Translations under genes and position numbers: made by a program
Notes under the pieces: model-generated
What the model was told of the DNA's origin: nothing
Seen by the model: the letters and a program-made list of their open reading frames with translations, nothing else
The model's database searches: none
Assembly: GCA_027051995.1 (NCBI GenBank)
Contig: JALUFY010000023.1
Span: forward strand, 1-6,399
DNA: 6,399 bases
Direction: 5' to 3'
Origin: Hyphomicrobiales bacterium
Lineage (GTDB): Bacteria > Pseudomonadota > Alphaproteobacteria > Rhizobiales > Aestuariivirgaceae
In this document: positions 1 to 6,130 of the stretch, piece by piece
Layout: each line of letters begins with the position of its first letter
Position numbering within the stretch: position 1 is the stretch's first letter

Positions 1-753
1 GAAATCGCCATAGGTGATCAGCGTGGCGTTCTCGCGCACCATGGAGCCCAGATCGGCCGCCGGCGGCTGAAGGCCAAGCCCGAGGAAGGACAGCGTGGCG
101 ATGGTCAGGAAGACGAAGGAAAAGCGCATCCCCATCTCCGCCAGCAGCGGCCCCGTCATGTTGGGCAGGATTTCGCGCCCCATGATCCACAGGATGTTCT
201 CGCCGCGCAGCCGGGCCGCCTCCACGTATTCCAGCGCCGCCTCGCGCATCGCCAGCGCCCGCGTCAGGCGGAACACCCGCGTTGCGTCCAGCGCCGCGAT
301 GACGAAAATCAGCTGCACGGCCCCGGTGCCGGAGATGGCCAGCAGCATGAGCGCGAAGATCAGCGCCGGCAGGGCCATGAGCACATCCACCAGGCGCGAG
401 AGGACCTGATCAATGACGCGCCCGCCCGCCGCCGCCAGCAGGCCGAGAAAGCCGCCCGCCAGGAAGGACAGCGCCGTCACCGCCACCGCCAGCCCCAGCG
501 AATTGCGTATTCCGAAGATCAGCCGCGAGAGAAAATCCCGCCCCAGCTGATCGGTGCCCAGCCAGTGCCGGGCGCTCCAGGGCATGAAGGGTTCGCCGGT
601 AATTTGCGCCTCGCCGTAAGGGGCCAGCAGCGGCGCGAAAAGGGCGGTGAGCACATAAAGCCACACGATGAAGGCCGCCAGCGCGCGCAATGGCTCCACC
701 GGCGCGCCCGCCGCGCCGCGATTGCGTGAAAATGGCCGGTTCAGGCGGATCAT
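1..753 (-). CDS. ABC transporter permease, DppC/OppC/NikC family (3' end cut by window edge)
   Basis: This is an inner-membrane permease subunit of a peptide- or nickel-type ABC importer. It would pair with the DppB-like protein encoded just upstream to form the transmembrane channel. The reading frame is open for 251 codons from the ATG at 753 to the window edge; relatives are about 280-300 residues, so some 30-50 C-terminal residues are missing. Residues 24-44 form a first membrane segment. The family signature GTDQLGRDFLSRL lies at residues 66-78. Several membrane segments follow, and the EAA loop that contacts the ATPase is at 178-198 (EAARLRGENILWI...LPN). The conserved TLSFLGLGLQPP is at 220-231. 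The start overlaps the stop of the upstream gene as ATGA, which implies translational coupling; only a weak GAGG lies 14 bases before it. Substrate cannot be told: no binding protein or ATPase gene is in view. Confidence 0.95.
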   Translation of the reverse strand, partial: MIRLNRPFSRNRGAAGAPVEPLRALAAFIVWLYVLTALFAPLLAPYGEAQITGEPFMPWSARHWLGTDQLGRDFLSRLIFGIRNSLGLAVAVTALSFLAGGFLGLLAAAGGRVIDQVLSRLVDVLMALPALIFALMLLAISGTGAVQLIFVIAALDATRVFRLTRALAMREAALEYVEAARLRGENILWIMGREILPNMTGPLLAEMGMRFSFVFLTIATLSFLGLGLQPPAADLGSMVRENATLITYGDF

Positions 754-1721
754 TTCGGATGCAGAAGCCTCGGGTTCGTGATGATGGCGATGATGTCGGC
801 CAGCAGGTTCAGGCCGATATAGACGGCGGCGAAGATCAGCGCGCAGGCCTGCACCACGGGGATGTCGCGCGCCCGCACCGCGTCCACCATGAGCTGGCCG
901 ATGCCGGGATAGACGAAGACCACCTCTGTGACGACCACTCCGGTAATCAGCCAGGCGATATTGAAGGCCAGAACGTTGACCACCGGCCCCCAGGCGTTGG
1001 GCAGGGCGTGATGCGTCACCCGCCGCGCCCTGGGCAGGCCCTTGAGCAGCGCCGTTTCCATCCACGGGCGGCCGAACAGCTCCGAGACGGAGGCGCGCGT
1101 CATGCGCAGGATGTGCGCCATGACCACGGAAGAGAGGGTCAGCACCGGCATGATCAGCCGCTCCAGTGTCTCTCCCCAGCCCATGCCGGCGTTGATGTTG
1201 GCCAGCGGCGGCAATAGTCCGGCGCGCGCCGAGAGCCAGTAGATCAGCACATAGGCGATGAGAAACTCCGGCATGGCCGCCAGCATCAGCGCCAGCGTAT
1301 TGAGCGCCTTGTCAACGAAGCGCCCCCGGTTCATCGCCGCCAGCAACCCAAGCCCCAGCGCCAGCGGAATGGCCAGTGCCGCCGCAAGGGCCGCCAGCAT
1401 CAGCGTATTGGCAAGCCTAGGCAGCACCAGCTTGGCCACCGGCCGCCCCGCCCCTTCTCCTCGCCCTGAGAAGGATGTGCCGAAATCGCCCCGCGCCGCC
1501 CCGGAGAGCCAGCGCAGATAGCGCTTCGGCGCCGGCTGATCCAGCGCCAGTTCGCGCCGCAATTGCGCCACCGCTTCCGGCGTCGCCGATTGCCCGAGAA
1601 TGGAGCGGGCGTAATCGCCGGGCAGCATCTCCATGGCCGAGAAGATCACCACCGACACCGCCAGCAGGGAAAAGACCCCCAGGGCCAGCCGTTGCAGGAT
1701 GATTTTGATGACCGGATGCAC
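750..1721 (-). CDS. ABC transporter permease, DppB/OppB/NikB family
   Basis: This 323-residue protein is the first permease subunit of a dipeptide/oligopeptide/nickel-type importer and partners the DppC-like protein that follows it. An N-terminal membrane segment (about 11-30) is followed by the family motif MLPGD at 32-36. A periplasmic stretch contains LRWLSGAARGDFGTS (69-83). Five further hydrophobic segments lie near 103-128, 140-166, 187-206, 248-270 and 290-315. The EAA loop is at 221-243 (ETALLKG...HHALPNA), and the conserved VYPGIGQL is at 270-277. The end NPRLLHPK matches the family's usual (D/N)PR terminus. The start is GTG at 1721; GGAG lies about 10 bases upstream and no other ATG, GTG or TTG occurs before the upstream stop codon. 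It begins 81 bases after the usher gene on the same strand. That gap may carry its own promoter, so it need not be part of the pilus operon. Peptide versus metal specificity is not readable from the sequence. Confidence 0.96.
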   Translation of the reverse strand: MHPVIKIILQRLALGVFSLLAVSVVIFSAMEMLPGDYARSILGQSATPEAVAQLRRELALDQPAPKRYLRWLSGAARGDFGTSFSGRGEGAGRPVAKLVLPRLANTLMLAALAAALAIPLALGLGLLAAMNRGRFVDKALNTLALMLAAMPEFLIAYVLIYWLSARAGLLPPLANINAGMGWGETLERLIMPVLTLSSVVMAHILRMTRASVSELFGRPWMETALLKGLPRARRVTHHALPNAWGPVVNVLAFNIAWLITGVVVTEVVFVYPGIGQLMVDAVRARDIPVVQACALIFAAVYIGLNLLADIIAIITNPRLLHPK

Positions 1722-1765
1722 GCCGCCACTTCTCCGCCAGCCGCCGAAACAGGAGATTCGCCCAA

Positions 1766-1774
1766 TTTATAGCA
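1766..1774 (-). promoter_or_regulatory. Candidate extended -10 promoter for the ABC permease genes
   Basis: On the minus strand this reads TGCTATAAA, an extended -10 element (TGn followed by TATAAA, one base off TATAAT), in the 81-base gap between the usher and the DppB-like gene. No good -35 hexamer sits at the usual distance, as expected for extended -10 promoters. Transcription would start near 1759, giving a leader of about 38 bases. This is inference from motif match only. Confidence 0.3.
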
Positions 1775-1802
1775 TACCGGGAGCAGACCGGAGCCGCGCG
1801 GG

Positions 1803-4493
1803 TCAGCCTTCGCCGGGAACCTTCGCTTCGTCCGGCATCTCTTGCGCATCCGCCGGGCGCGCCGGGTCTTCCCGCGCCTGTTCCGCGATGGGCGTGCATT
1901 TCACCGGCCCGATGCTCACCTGCTCGCCGGGCTTCGGCGCGAAATCGAAGGCGGCCCTGCAGCTTTTCTCGCCATCGGAGACGATCACCGTATTGGCGCT
2001 TTGCAGCCCCTTGAGATAGGCTTCGCCGTCATAGCCCACGACGAAAGTCTCCTCCGCGCCTTGCAGCTTCACTTCGCTGCCCACCGCCAGCGGCTTGCCT
2101 TTTTCGTCCACGAAGGTGACAAGGGCCGCCTGGCTGTGCGCCTTGATGCCGAAATCCACCGTCACGCCCGCCCTGTCGCGCGGCACGACGAAGGCCTTGT
2201 CCCGCGGGATCGTGGCGTCCACCGGCAGGGTTTCCGGATCAATGGAAATCTTGTTGCGCTCGAAGGAGCGCAGCGTCGGGATCAGGATCCGTCCGCTGCC
2301 GTCCGTCTTGCCCACGGGGCGGTTTTCATAGCGCACCAGCACCCCCGGCGCGCCCGTCTTGACCACGGCGAAGGAGTCGTGAATCCGGTTGCTGGCGAAA
2401 ACGCCGCCGCCGGCGATCACCACCGCGCCATCGGCGCTCACCCGCCCCAGCGTGTTGCGGTTTATCTGCATGACCGAACCGCGCACCGTGGCCTTGGACG
2501 TGCGCCAGGCCAGCGAGGCTTCCGCCGAATTCAGATCGCCATAGGTGACGCGCGCCCGCCAGCCCACCGAGCCGTTCTTCTGCTTCAGGGGTTTGGAATA
2601 ACTCGCCGTGGCCCGGTATTTGCCCGCTTCGTCATAGGAGGCGCCCGCCGAGGCCGTGCCATTGCCGCCGCCCAGCGGGATGGTGATGCCGGCGAAGATG
2701 CTGGGCTTGTCAGGATGCTTGAGATCGGTAAAGGCCGTGGCGTAGAAGCTGATGCCTCTCCACAAACGCTGATTGTAGGTCAGAGACAGGGTGTTCGTCG
2801 TGCCCTGCGAGCGGCTTTTCGCGTGCAGGAAATTGAGCGAGACGCCGCCGCCCAGATTGGGCAGGGCGTAACCGATGGAGACGCTGTCCAGCGCGCGCGG
2901 GAAGTCGTCCGCCGTGGAGACGCCGGAGCCCGCCGGGCTGGCCGGCGCCGAGATGGCCGCCAGATCGGCGTAATCGCCAAACACCCTCTGGCTGCTGGCG
3001 TTGATGCTGAAATCGCCGAACCGGGTTTCGAACGCGCCGTAGCTCAGGAAACCCGTGCCCCTCGCGCTGTGCGAAACGGCCCCGGCGGCGCTCACCAGCA
3101 CCTTGTCGAAGAGCACGCCGGTCGCGCCGCCGCCGAAAAGCTGCAGGTTTTTCGCCAGCTCCGCGTGCGCATGCACCGTCAGCTTGTCGGAGACGCCATA
3201 GCGGATGGAGGCCGCCCCGCCGGGAGAATGGCTGTAGTGGAAGGACTTGACGCCGTAATCGAGCCGTGGCGCGCCCGCCTCCAGGGAAAATTCGAGAAAA
3301 TCGCCGCGCAGCAGCTTGGGCGATGTATAGAAGCTGCGCTCCGTCACCGTCTCGCGCCCCGTCGCGTCGCGCATGACGAGCCGCGCCACGCCGGAGCTGG
3401 AGATCGCCGGAATGTTGGTGATGGTGAAGGGCCCCGCGTCCACCTCCTGGCTGTGCACCTTGACGTTGTTCAGATAGACGTCCACCGTCGTCGGCACCGC
3501 CGCCGTGCCCGAAAGCGAGGGCAGGGGAGTGGTCACCAGGTCGGGCCGCAGGTTGAAGTTGCGTGATACGCGCACCCCGCCCAAGCGCACCGGGCGGCTC
3601 CAGTTGGGGCCCGATGTGATCATGTCGCCGATCTGATAGGAGATGGCGCGCTTGATGTCCGTGTAGCGCCAGCTGCTCTCCAGGCGCACGAATGTGGCCC
3701 GCCTGAAGCTGTCGGAGCGCACGAAACCGGAAGTGGCCACAGTGCCCAGAGGCGAATAGACCCAGCCTTCGAGGTTGGCCGAAGCCCCCTCGAAGCTGGA
3801 TGACGCGAACGCCTTGTTGGCCTTGGCCGAGGCCAGCAGCGAATAGTTCAGCACCATGCCGGTGCCGGAGGCATCCGCCTCCGGCTGCTTCGCGCTCTGG
3901 TGCATGTCGAAGACCTTGCGCACCCGCTTGGAGTCATCGAGCGTGATGTCGATCCGCTGCGCCGCCTCGTCATAGCGCGCCGTGGCCCCGATGTCCTTCA
4001 GGCTGATCAGGTCTTCCGGCCCGGCCTCCGCGGGCGGATTGACGCCAAGCTCCCGCAGCTCCTTCGCCCTGGAGGCGAAAGAGCCGTCCGGCAGACGCAG
4101 GAACTCGCCGATCAGCCGCGTCGGCTGGCCGTTGATGAAGACCTCCAGGAAGTAGGGCGTGGCCGCGCCATCGGCCAGCGCCGGATCGGGCGGCGGGCCG
4201 GTCGTCGAGGCGGGCGTGACGTCAGGCGCGCCCGGCTCCCGCGCGGAAAGCGCGTCGGCCTTGGCCTGAGTTGTCAGAAGGTCTGTTTTTCCGTTTGTGT
4301 TGAGGTGCTGCGCGGAGGCGGCCGGCCCTCCTTGCGGGAGCGGAGCATTGGCTGCCCGGGCGGCGGGCGGAATCAGCCCCAGCGCGAAAACGAAAGCCAG
4401 AATGGCTCCTCGCGCTCCGTCTGTTCCGCGGGCTGTGCGGAAAGGCGTGACCCTTTCCCTAGCGCAGCCGCGCCTTTGCCTTGATCGGCCCAT
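1803..4493 (-). CDS. Outer-membrane usher of a chaperone-usher (spore coat U/Csu-like) pilus
   Basis: This is the outer-membrane pore that receives chaperone-pilin complexes, polymerises the pilin and secretes the fibre. From the ATG at 4493 it is 896 residues, longer than the usual 800-850. Residues 1-30 are a very basic n-region, 31-47 a hydrophobic core ending in ARA (predicted cleavage). Residues 48-112 form a Pro/Ala/Gly-rich linker. The N-terminal usher domain is about 115-196. The beta-barrel spans about 211-706, with the plug near 328-388 (VPTTVDVYLNNVKV, then GPFTITNIP and GVARLVMRDATGRE). Two C-terminal domains follow at about 708-781 (VRYENRPVGKTDGSGR, DPETLPVDA) and 786-868, the latter with a likely disulfide C845-C866. 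A 28-residue acidic, Pro-rich tail ends it. The start overlaps the chaperone gene by 35 bases; AAGGGG lies 10 bases before it. The frame continues upstream to an ATG at 4580, deep in the chaperone gene, which is unlikely. A CTG start near 4400 after GAGGAG would leave a short signal peptide without basic residues. Confidence 0.95.
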   Translation of the reverse strand: MGRSRQRRGCARERVTPFRTARGTDGARGAILAFVFALGLIPPAARAANAPLPQGGPAASAQHLNTNGKTDLLTTQAKADALSAREPGAPDVTPASTTGPPPDPALADGAATPYFLEVFINGQPTRLIGEFLRLPDGSFASRAKELRELGVNPPAEAGPEDLISLKDIGATARYDEAAQRIDITLDDSKRVRKVFDMHQSAKQPEADASGTGMVLNYSLLASAKANKAFASSSFEGASANLEGWVYSPLGTVATSGFVRSDSFRRATFVRLESSWRYTDIKRAISYQIGDMITSGPNWSRPVRLGGVRVSRNFNLRPDLVTTPLPSLSGTAAVPTTVDVYLNNVKVHSQEVDAGPFTITNIPAISSSGVARLVMRDATGRETVTERSFYTSPKLLRGDFLEFSLEAGAPRLDYGVKSFHYSHSPGGAASIRYGVSDKLTVHAHAELAKNLQLFGGGATGVLFDKVLVSAAGAVSHSARGTGFLSYGAFETRFGDFSINASSQRVFGDYADLAAISAPASPAGSGVSTADDFPRALDSVSIGYALPNLGGGVSLNFLHAKSRSQGTTNTLSLTYNQRLWRGISFYATAFTDLKHPDKPSIFAGITIPLGGGNGTASAGASYDEAGKYRATASYSKPLKQKNGSVGWRARVTYGDLNSAEASLAWRTSKATVRGSVMQINRNTLGRVSADGAVVIAGGGVFASNRIHDSFAVVKTGAPGVLVRYENRPVGKTDGSGRILIPTLRSFERNKISIDPETLPVDATIPRDKAFVVPRDRAGVTVDFGIKAHSQAALVTFVDEKGKPLAVGSEVKLQGAEETFVVGYDGEAYLKGLQSANTVIVSDGEKSCRAAFDFAPKPGEQVSIGPVKCTPIAEQAREDPARPADAQEMPDEAKVPGEG

Positions 4494-5175
4494 GAATCCC
4501 CTGCCCCTTGATGGTGACGGCGCCGCGCAGCTTGATGCGCGCGGGCTTTGTCCACACCTTCGTGGAGCCGCCGAGCACATAGCCGGCCAGTCCCCGGCTC
4601 AGCAGCTGGGTCTTGCCGGATGTGGACGTGATTTTCAGTTTGGCGATGCGCTCGTGGCGCGCGCCGGAGTTGTGGGCAGTCAGAACGATGTCGCGGCCCT
4701 TTTTCGCCGCTTTCCAGGACAGCTTCGGCTTGGAGGCGCCTGGCTGATAGAAAAACACCGGGATGGAATAGCGCACGGCGAAAACAACGCCGACGCCCTT
4801 TTTCTTCTTCTCCGGGATCTGATCGACGATCAGCCGGTAGCTCTCTTCGCCCTTCACCGGGCGTTTCGTGATGCGCACGATGCGCACCACGTTGTCGCGG
4901 CCCGATGCCATGCGCAGCAGGGGCGGACTGGCGACGACGTCGCGCGTCGGCGTCAGCTTGTCCTTGCCGTTGACCTGTGTCCAGCGAAACACCCGCACCT
5001 GGGCGGTCACCACCCCCTTGCCCCTGTTGTTCAGCGTCAGCGTCGCGGCGGACGCCGGCGCCGGCAACTCGACCAGAACCGGACGCACATGGATTTGCGC
5101 GGCTTCGGAGCTGGCCGTCATCCCGGTCATGGCGAGCATGAGCGCTGGAATGCAGGCAAAGCGGTAGTGTTTCAT
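4459..5175 (-). CDS. Periplasmic PapD-like pilus chaperone (Csu/archaic type)
   Basis: This periplasmic chaperone binds the pilin after export, completes its fold by lending a beta-strand, and hands it to the usher. The 238-residue precursor has a signal peptide (MKHYRF, hydrophobic core, ending SEAA at about 26). The N-terminal PapD-like domain runs from about 27 to 143. It shows SPPLLRMASGRDNVVRIVR (83-101), ESYRLIVDQIP (111-121) and the donor strand GVVFAVRYSIPVFF (129-142). R31 and R135 sit near where PapD has its subunit-anchoring Arg8 and Lys112. The C-terminal domain follows from about 149. The mature protein is strikingly basic: by hand count 43 Lys/Arg against 10 Asp/Glu, with a KKKK run at 123-126. 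GGAGG lies 7 bases before the ATG, fixing the start. It begins 57 bases after the pilin gene, and its 3' end overlaps the proposed usher start, which fits translation from one transcript. Confidence 0.95.
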   Translation of the reverse strand: MKHYRFACIPALMLAMTGMTASSEAAQIHVRPVLVELPAPASAATLTLNNRGKGVVTAQVRVFRWTQVNGKDKLTPTRDVVASPPLLRMASGRDNVVRIVRITKRPVKGEESYRLIVDQIPEKKKKGVGVVFAVRYSIPVFFYQPGASKPKLSWKAAKKGRDIVLTAHNSGARHERIAKLKITSTSGKTQLLSRGLAGYVLGGSTKVWTKPARIKLRGAVTIKGQGIHGPIKAKARLR

Positions 5176-5182
5176 CCTTTTC

Positions 5183-5187
5183 CCTCC
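5183..5187 (-). promoter_or_regulatory. Ribosome-binding site of the chaperone gene
   Basis: The minus strand carries GGAGG followed by 7 bases and the ATG at 5175. It is a strong site that supports the chosen chaperone start and suggests independent initiation after the pilin stop. Confidence 0.7.
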
Positions 5188-5232
5188 CCGGTAAAACGGA
5201 TGTTTCGCTGGTGATTAACGTGTTGGCGGATA

Positions 5233-5730
5233 CTAGTAGGTGACGGTGATGGTCACGGTATCCGTGTAGTCGCCCACCGGCGGCGTGGCCTGCGGCGGCA
5301 CGCGGCCATAGACGGTGTAGGTCTGATCCACGCCGGTGCCCGTGGCGTTGACGGTGTCGGTGCCCACGGTGTCGCCCCAGTTGGTCGAGCGGCCGGAGTC
5401 GGAATACATCTTGTAGTCCACCGTGTTGCCGGAGCCGTCCGTCATCTTGCGCGTGGTGGTGTCGCCGCCGGAGGTCGTGCCGCCGTTCAGGCCGATGTCA
5501 TAGCTGGTGCCCGACGTGCATTTGACATTGAAGGTCGAGGTCTGGTCGATGTTGTTGTTGAGCAGGCCCGAGGTACCGAAATCCAGATCGGTCGGCGAGG
5601 TGACCTCGCAGTCGGCCTGAATGGTGATCCTGGCCTGGAAGGTGTTGGTCGCGGTGGCGGCGTGCGCGGCCGCGGCGGTCATGGCGGCGGCGGCGCCGGC
5701 CACGAGGATCTTCGAGAAAAGCTTGGTCAT
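5233..5730 (-). CDS. Spore coat U domain (SCPU) pilin subunit, CsuA/B-like
   Basis: This is probably the structural subunit of the pilus. The 165-residue precursor starts MTKLFSKILV, has an Ala-rich hydrophobic core and an AHA cleavage site at 22-24. The mature N-terminus (about 25-38, ATATNTFQARITIQ) alternates hydrophobic residues and is the likely donor strand for the next subunit. C41 and C71 flank DLDFGTSGLL and are the expected SCPU disulfide. The later SYDIGLNGG (76-84), KMTDGSGNTVDYKMYSD (95-111) and the end VYGRVPPQ...VGDYTDTVTITVTY follow the family pattern closely. The mature chain is acidic (about 15 Asp/Glu to 7 Lys/Arg) and rich in Thr and Gly. GGAG lies 8 bases before the ATG. 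It is first in the operon, ahead of chaperone and usher. Csu-type operons normally carry several SCPU proteins including a tip adhesin; this is the only one seen here. Confidence 0.95.
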   Translation of the reverse strand: MTKLFSKILVAGAAAAMTAAAAHAATATNTFQARITIQADCEVTSPTDLDFGTSGLLNNNIDQTSTFNVKCTSGTSYDIGLNGGTTSGGDTTTRKMTDGSGNTVDYKMYSDSGRSTNWGDTVGTDTVNATGTGVDQTYTVYGRVPPQATPPVGDYTDTVTITVTY

Positions 5731-5759
5731 CTGTATTACTCCGTACTCTTGTCCGTTAT

Positions 5760-5781
5760 TGAACGCCTGTTCATGGTGAAC
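5760..5781. repeat. Three alternating TGAAC/GTTCA half-sites, candidate operator
   Basis: TGAAC (5760-5764), GTTCA (5769-5773) and TGAAC (5777-5781) lie in alternating orientation with spacers of 4 and 3 bases, 30-51 bases before the pilin ATG. Inverted pentamers of this kind are typical of dimer-binding sites; the binding protein is unknown. The position is between any upstream promoter and the pilin start, so repression by road-block would be possible. Confidence 0.3.
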
Positions 5782-5804
5782 CCCGGGATCAGCATTCCCG
5801 GAGT
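5780..5804 (-). promoter_or_regulatory. Stem-loop in the predicted pilin mRNA leader
   Basis: In minus-strand RNA a 9-base-pair stem (one G-U wobble) closes a 7-base loop; the core arms are CCGGGA and TCCCGG. On the opposite strand the wobble would be an A-C mismatch, so the fold favours the pilin transcript. No U-run follows, so it is not an intrinsic terminator. It may stabilise the leader or modulate translation; that is inference. Confidence 0.4.
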
Positions 5805-5825
5805 GCGATCGAGGCGGTTGTTATT

Positions 5826-5850
5826 GGTTTTCGCCCCGTCTGCGAAGACC
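5826..5850. promoter_or_regulatory. Second inverted repeat upstream of the pilin gene
   Basis: Arms 5826-5834 and 5842-5850 (core TTCGC and GCGAA) pair over 9 positions around a 7-base loop, with one G-U wobble in plus-strand RNA or one A-C mismatch in minus-strand RNA. CCGTC (5836-5840) can alternatively pair with GACGG (5853-5857), so two folds compete. No U-run follows. Confidence 0.3.
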
Positions 5851-5940
5851 CTGACGGACAAATCTGAATCGGGATTTAACGGCATGCCTGTGCCACTGTG
5901 AATCACTCTTTTCACTCCTAAAAATGGAATCCATGCTTTC

Positions 5941-6000
5941 TGGAAGGTAAACACGTATAGATTGAGATATTATTAAAACACAATTAAAAAGGAGTAATTT
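5941..6000. promoter_or_regulatory. AT-rich island, probable divergent promoter region
   Basis: Only 15 of 60 bases are G or C, in a window that is otherwise strongly GC-rich. It lies between the two divergent transcription units, where promoters are expected. The best leftward match is TTGTGT (5978-5983), 18 bases, TATACG (5954-5959), which would give a pilin leader of a little over 200 bases. Rightward, TATTAT (5968-5973) resembles a -10 box but lacks a good -35. Individual boxes are weak calls; the island itself is plain. Confidence 0.45.
5989..5994 (+). promoter_or_regulatory. Perfect Shine-Dalgarno sequence upstream of the response regulator
   Basis: AAGGAG sits 6 bases before a GTG at 6001 and 4 bases before a TTG at 5999. 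The GTG opens a 20-codon frame ending at 6063. The TTG is in frame with the response regulator and would give it 44 extra N-terminal residues. It is the strongest ribosome-binding site in the region, yet 137 bases from the regulator start I prefer. Confidence 0.4.
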
Positions 6001-6130
6001 GTGCCCATTCGCAACCCCGCGCCAGAGGGCTCCGTTTGTGCGCCGGGCCAAACTGGTATATGAATTGCGCCAGACTTGGGCCAGCGGGGGCGGCCTGATG
6101 CAGCATGAGGAGCCAGCGCGGGGACAATGC

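Larger units (their letters stand above)
5731..6130. other. Divergent intergenic control region between pilin and response regulator
   Basis: About 400 bases hold no confident gene. From left to right there is the pilin ribosome-binding site (GGAG, 5739-5742), three TGAAC/GTTCA half-sites, two stem-loops, and an AT-rich island at 5941-6000. Next comes a perfect AAGGAG, followed by GC-rich sequence open in the response-regulator frame from 5966 onward. A 56-codon minus-strand reading frame (GTG at 5906, stop at 5736) has AGGAG 8 bases upstream, but its product is unrecognised and I do not call it as a gene. Confidence 0.8.

Noticed and set aside
1775..1797. Terminator hairpin after the usher (CCGG/CCGG arms)
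   Set aside because: The stem is only 4 base pairs and no U-run follows on the minus strand.
1842..3566. Long plus-strand open frame of 574 codons antisense to the usher
   Set aside because: It lies wholly over the convincing usher, its product is an Arg/His/Gly/Ala-rich composition typical of GC-rich shadow frames, and no family motif is visible.
4494..4580. Upstream ATG at 4580 for the usher
   Set aside because: It would overlap the chaperone by more than 120 bases and add Cys/Ser/Arg-rich residues before the signal peptide, which look like out-of-frame chaperone sequence.
4297..5214. Plus-strand open frame of 305 codons over the chaperone and usher start
   Set aside because: It is a shadow of the chaperone gene with no recognisable domain, no plausible context and no supporting start site.
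5760..5773. LexA (SOS) box of the GAAC-N4-GTTC form
   Set aside because: That form belongs to Gram-positive LexA; the proteobacterial forms differ, and a pilin gene is not an expected SOS target. I kept it only as a generic operator candidate.
5881..5895. Sigma-54-like promoter on the minus strand (TGGCAC ... TGCC)
   Set aside because: The conserved GG and GC are 9 rather than 10 bases apart, and the -12 element does not match well.
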